From Candidatus Brocadiia bacterium (GTDB lineage Bacteria; Planctomycetota; MHYJ01; WSZJ01), in contig JABWAY010000205.1 in assembly GCA_013360825.1 (NCBI GenBank), positions 1 to 7,324 of the forward strand: a stretch of 7,324 bases of DNA. The letters are read 5' to 3'. The notes below the pieces were generated by a model, which was not told the origin of the DNA, did no database searches, and saw nothing but the letters and a program-made list of their open reading frames with translations. The position numbers and the translations under genes were made by a program. Positions 6,714 to 7,324 of the stretch are shown here, piece after piece; within the stretch, counting starts at the first letter, position 1, and each line of letters begins with the position of its first letter.

Positions 6714-7248
6714 TGCCGGCGTGGCCGCGACCGCGGCGCCCGGGAAAAAGATCCGCGTGCTGGTGGCGAAGGTCGGCCTCGACGGGCACGACCGCGGCGC
6801 GAAGGTGATCGCGTGCCTGCTGCGGGACGCGGGGATGGAGGTCATCTACACCGGGCTGCACCAGACGCCGGAGATGGTCGTCGAGGCGGCGCTTCAGGAG
6901 GACGTGAACGCGCTCGGGCTCTCGATCCTTTCGGGCGCGCACATGACGCTGTTCCCGCGCGTCTGGAAGCTGATGAAAGCCAGGGGGCTGGAGAACGTCC
7001 TCCTCACCGGGGGCGGGATCATTCCCGAGGACGACCTCGCGAAACTGCGGAAGCTGGGGATCGGGATGCTGTTCGGTCCCGGGACGCCGGGCGAGGAGGT
7101 GGTGGCCTACATCCGGGAGGAGGTCGAACGGAGGCGGACAGGGTCCCGGAGCGGGGGAGCGAGGCGTCCGGTGAAGGCCGGGAAGCGGGCCGGGAAGCCG
7201 GTCGGAAAAAAGAAGGCGGGGGCGCGCCGCGCGGGGAGCCGCCGGTGA
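6691..7248 (+). CDS. Cobalamin-binding small subunit of the acyl-CoA mutase, with basic tail
   Basis: From GTG 6691 this is a 185-residue protein (175 if the GTG at 6721 is used). The B12-binding fold runs from about residue 20 to 149. It shows the base-off motif D31-x-H33-x-x-G36 in KVGLDGHDRG, where His33 should replace dimethylbenzimidazole as the lower cobalt ligand. It also has the LSILSGAH and LTGGGIIPEDD segments that line the nucleotide tail. It is close in style to IcmB and to the small subunits of split methylmalonyl-CoA mutases, which are usually about 135-145 residues. The excess is a C-terminal tail (about 150-185) with 14 Lys/Arg and no acidic residue. The gene overlaps the catalytic-subunit gene by 23 bases, so translational coupling and equal dosage are likely. 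Function confident, exact start less so. Confidence 0.92.
   Translation: MSRPPTGNAGVAATAAPGKKIRVLVAKVGLDGHDRGAKVIACLLRDAGMEVIYTGLHQTPEMVVEAALQEDVNALGLSILSGAHMTLFPRVWKLMKARGLENVLLTGGGIIPEDDLAKLRKLGIGMLFGPGTPGEEVVAYIREEVERRRTGSRSGGARRPVKAGKRAGKPVGKKKAGARRAGSRR
7206..7212 (+). other. A AAA AAG slippery heptamer in zero frame
   Basis: The codons GGA AAA AAG place the classic bacterial -1 slippery heptamer exactly in register. The -1 frame is open and joins the frame of the next gene at its GTG (7245). GGCGG (7215-7219) can pair with CCGCC (7239-7243) just downstream, around the self-complementary GGCGCGCC. AAA is an unusual lysine codon here; the neighbouring lysines in the tail use AAG. Whether frameshifting happens is not known. 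Confidence 0.3.
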
Positions 7249-7324
7249 ACAGCGGGGAGCGGCCGGGAGAGGGTGGGGAGACCGGGGGAGCGGCGTGGCC
7301 CCCGGCGACGCCGCCGCAACCGCC
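7245..7324 (+). CDS. Start of a downstream gene, truncated by the window end
   Basis: A GTG at 7245 overlaps the TGA of the cobalamin subunit as GTGA, and GGGGAG (7233-7238) lies six bases before it. The frame stays open to the end of the window for 26 codons, reading MNSGERPGEGGETGGAAWPP and then a proline-rich stretch. This is a low-complexity N-terminus with no recognisable domain. Position and coupling suggest a further member of the mutase operon. In related operons this place may hold an epimerase, a carboxylase subunit or an acyl-CoA enzyme, but nothing visible here decides it. Confidence 0.45.
   Translation, partial: MNSGERPGEGGETGGAAWPPATPPQP

Noticed and set aside
6713..6808. ATG within TAATG at the end of the mutase gene as a start for the next gene
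   Set aside because: It is in a different frame from the cobalamin-binding protein and reaches a stop after about 30 codons; the GTG at 6691 with GGGGAG fits better.
5004..6845. Very long open frame on the minus strand opposite the mutase genes
   Set aside because: It mirrors the codon positions of a highly conserved plus-strand gene, has Arg/Pro/Asp-rich non-protein-like composition and no family. Such antisense frames are expected in GC-rich coding DNA.
1..7324. CRISPR arrays, tRNA or rRNA genes, riboswitches such as a cobalamin riboswitch upstream of meaB
   Set aside because: No regularly spaced repeats, no tRNA-like cloverleaf and no B12-box-like sequence were seen; the 50-base gap before meaB is too short for a cobalamin riboswitch.

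Overview
The window is strongly GC-rich bacterial DNA. Coding frames use mostly G or C at third codon positions, Shine-Dalgarno sites are GGAGG-like, and genes are closely packed. Nothing in it fixes the phylum. The split, cobalamin-dependent acyl-CoA mutase, the B12-type radical SAM protein and the DUF4143 ATPase would all fit a high-GC lineage such as Acidobacteriota, Eisenbacteria-like or deltaproteobacterial-like organisms, but that is inference only.

Layout: positions 1-576 hold no gene I can support. This stretch is less GC-biased than the rest and carries a 14-base C tract. Positions 577-1722 (minus strand) encode an AAA-type ATPase with a C-terminal DUF4143 nuclease-like domain. A 37-bp dyad lies just upstream of it. 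Positions 1998-3413 (plus strand, divergent) encode a cobalamin-binding-domain radical SAM protein of unknown substrate. A GC-rich hairpin follows, then a small TPR protein (3517-3990).

The right half is one coherent module in the order meaB GTPase (4041-5003), catalytic subunit of a coenzyme B12-dependent acyl-CoA mutase (5019-6713), cobalamin-binding subunit (6691-7248), and the start of a further gene (7245 onward, cut by the window end). The two mutase subunits together should form the holoenzyme that rearranges the carbon skeleton of a CoA ester. MeaB should gate adenosylcobalamin loading and protect the enzyme. The short gaps and overlaps (15 nt, 23 nt, GTGA) indicate one translationally coupled operon.

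The main points of interest are four. The mutase has Phe and Gln where methylmalonyl-CoA mutase has its diagnostic Tyr and Arg, so isobutyryl-CoA mutase-like chemistry is more likely than the default annotation. Both mutase subunits carry basic low-complexity tails. A zero-frame A AAA AAG heptamer sits 33 nt before the overlapping downstream start, and its -1 frame runs straight into that gene. An operator-like dyad abuts the start of the ATPase gene.
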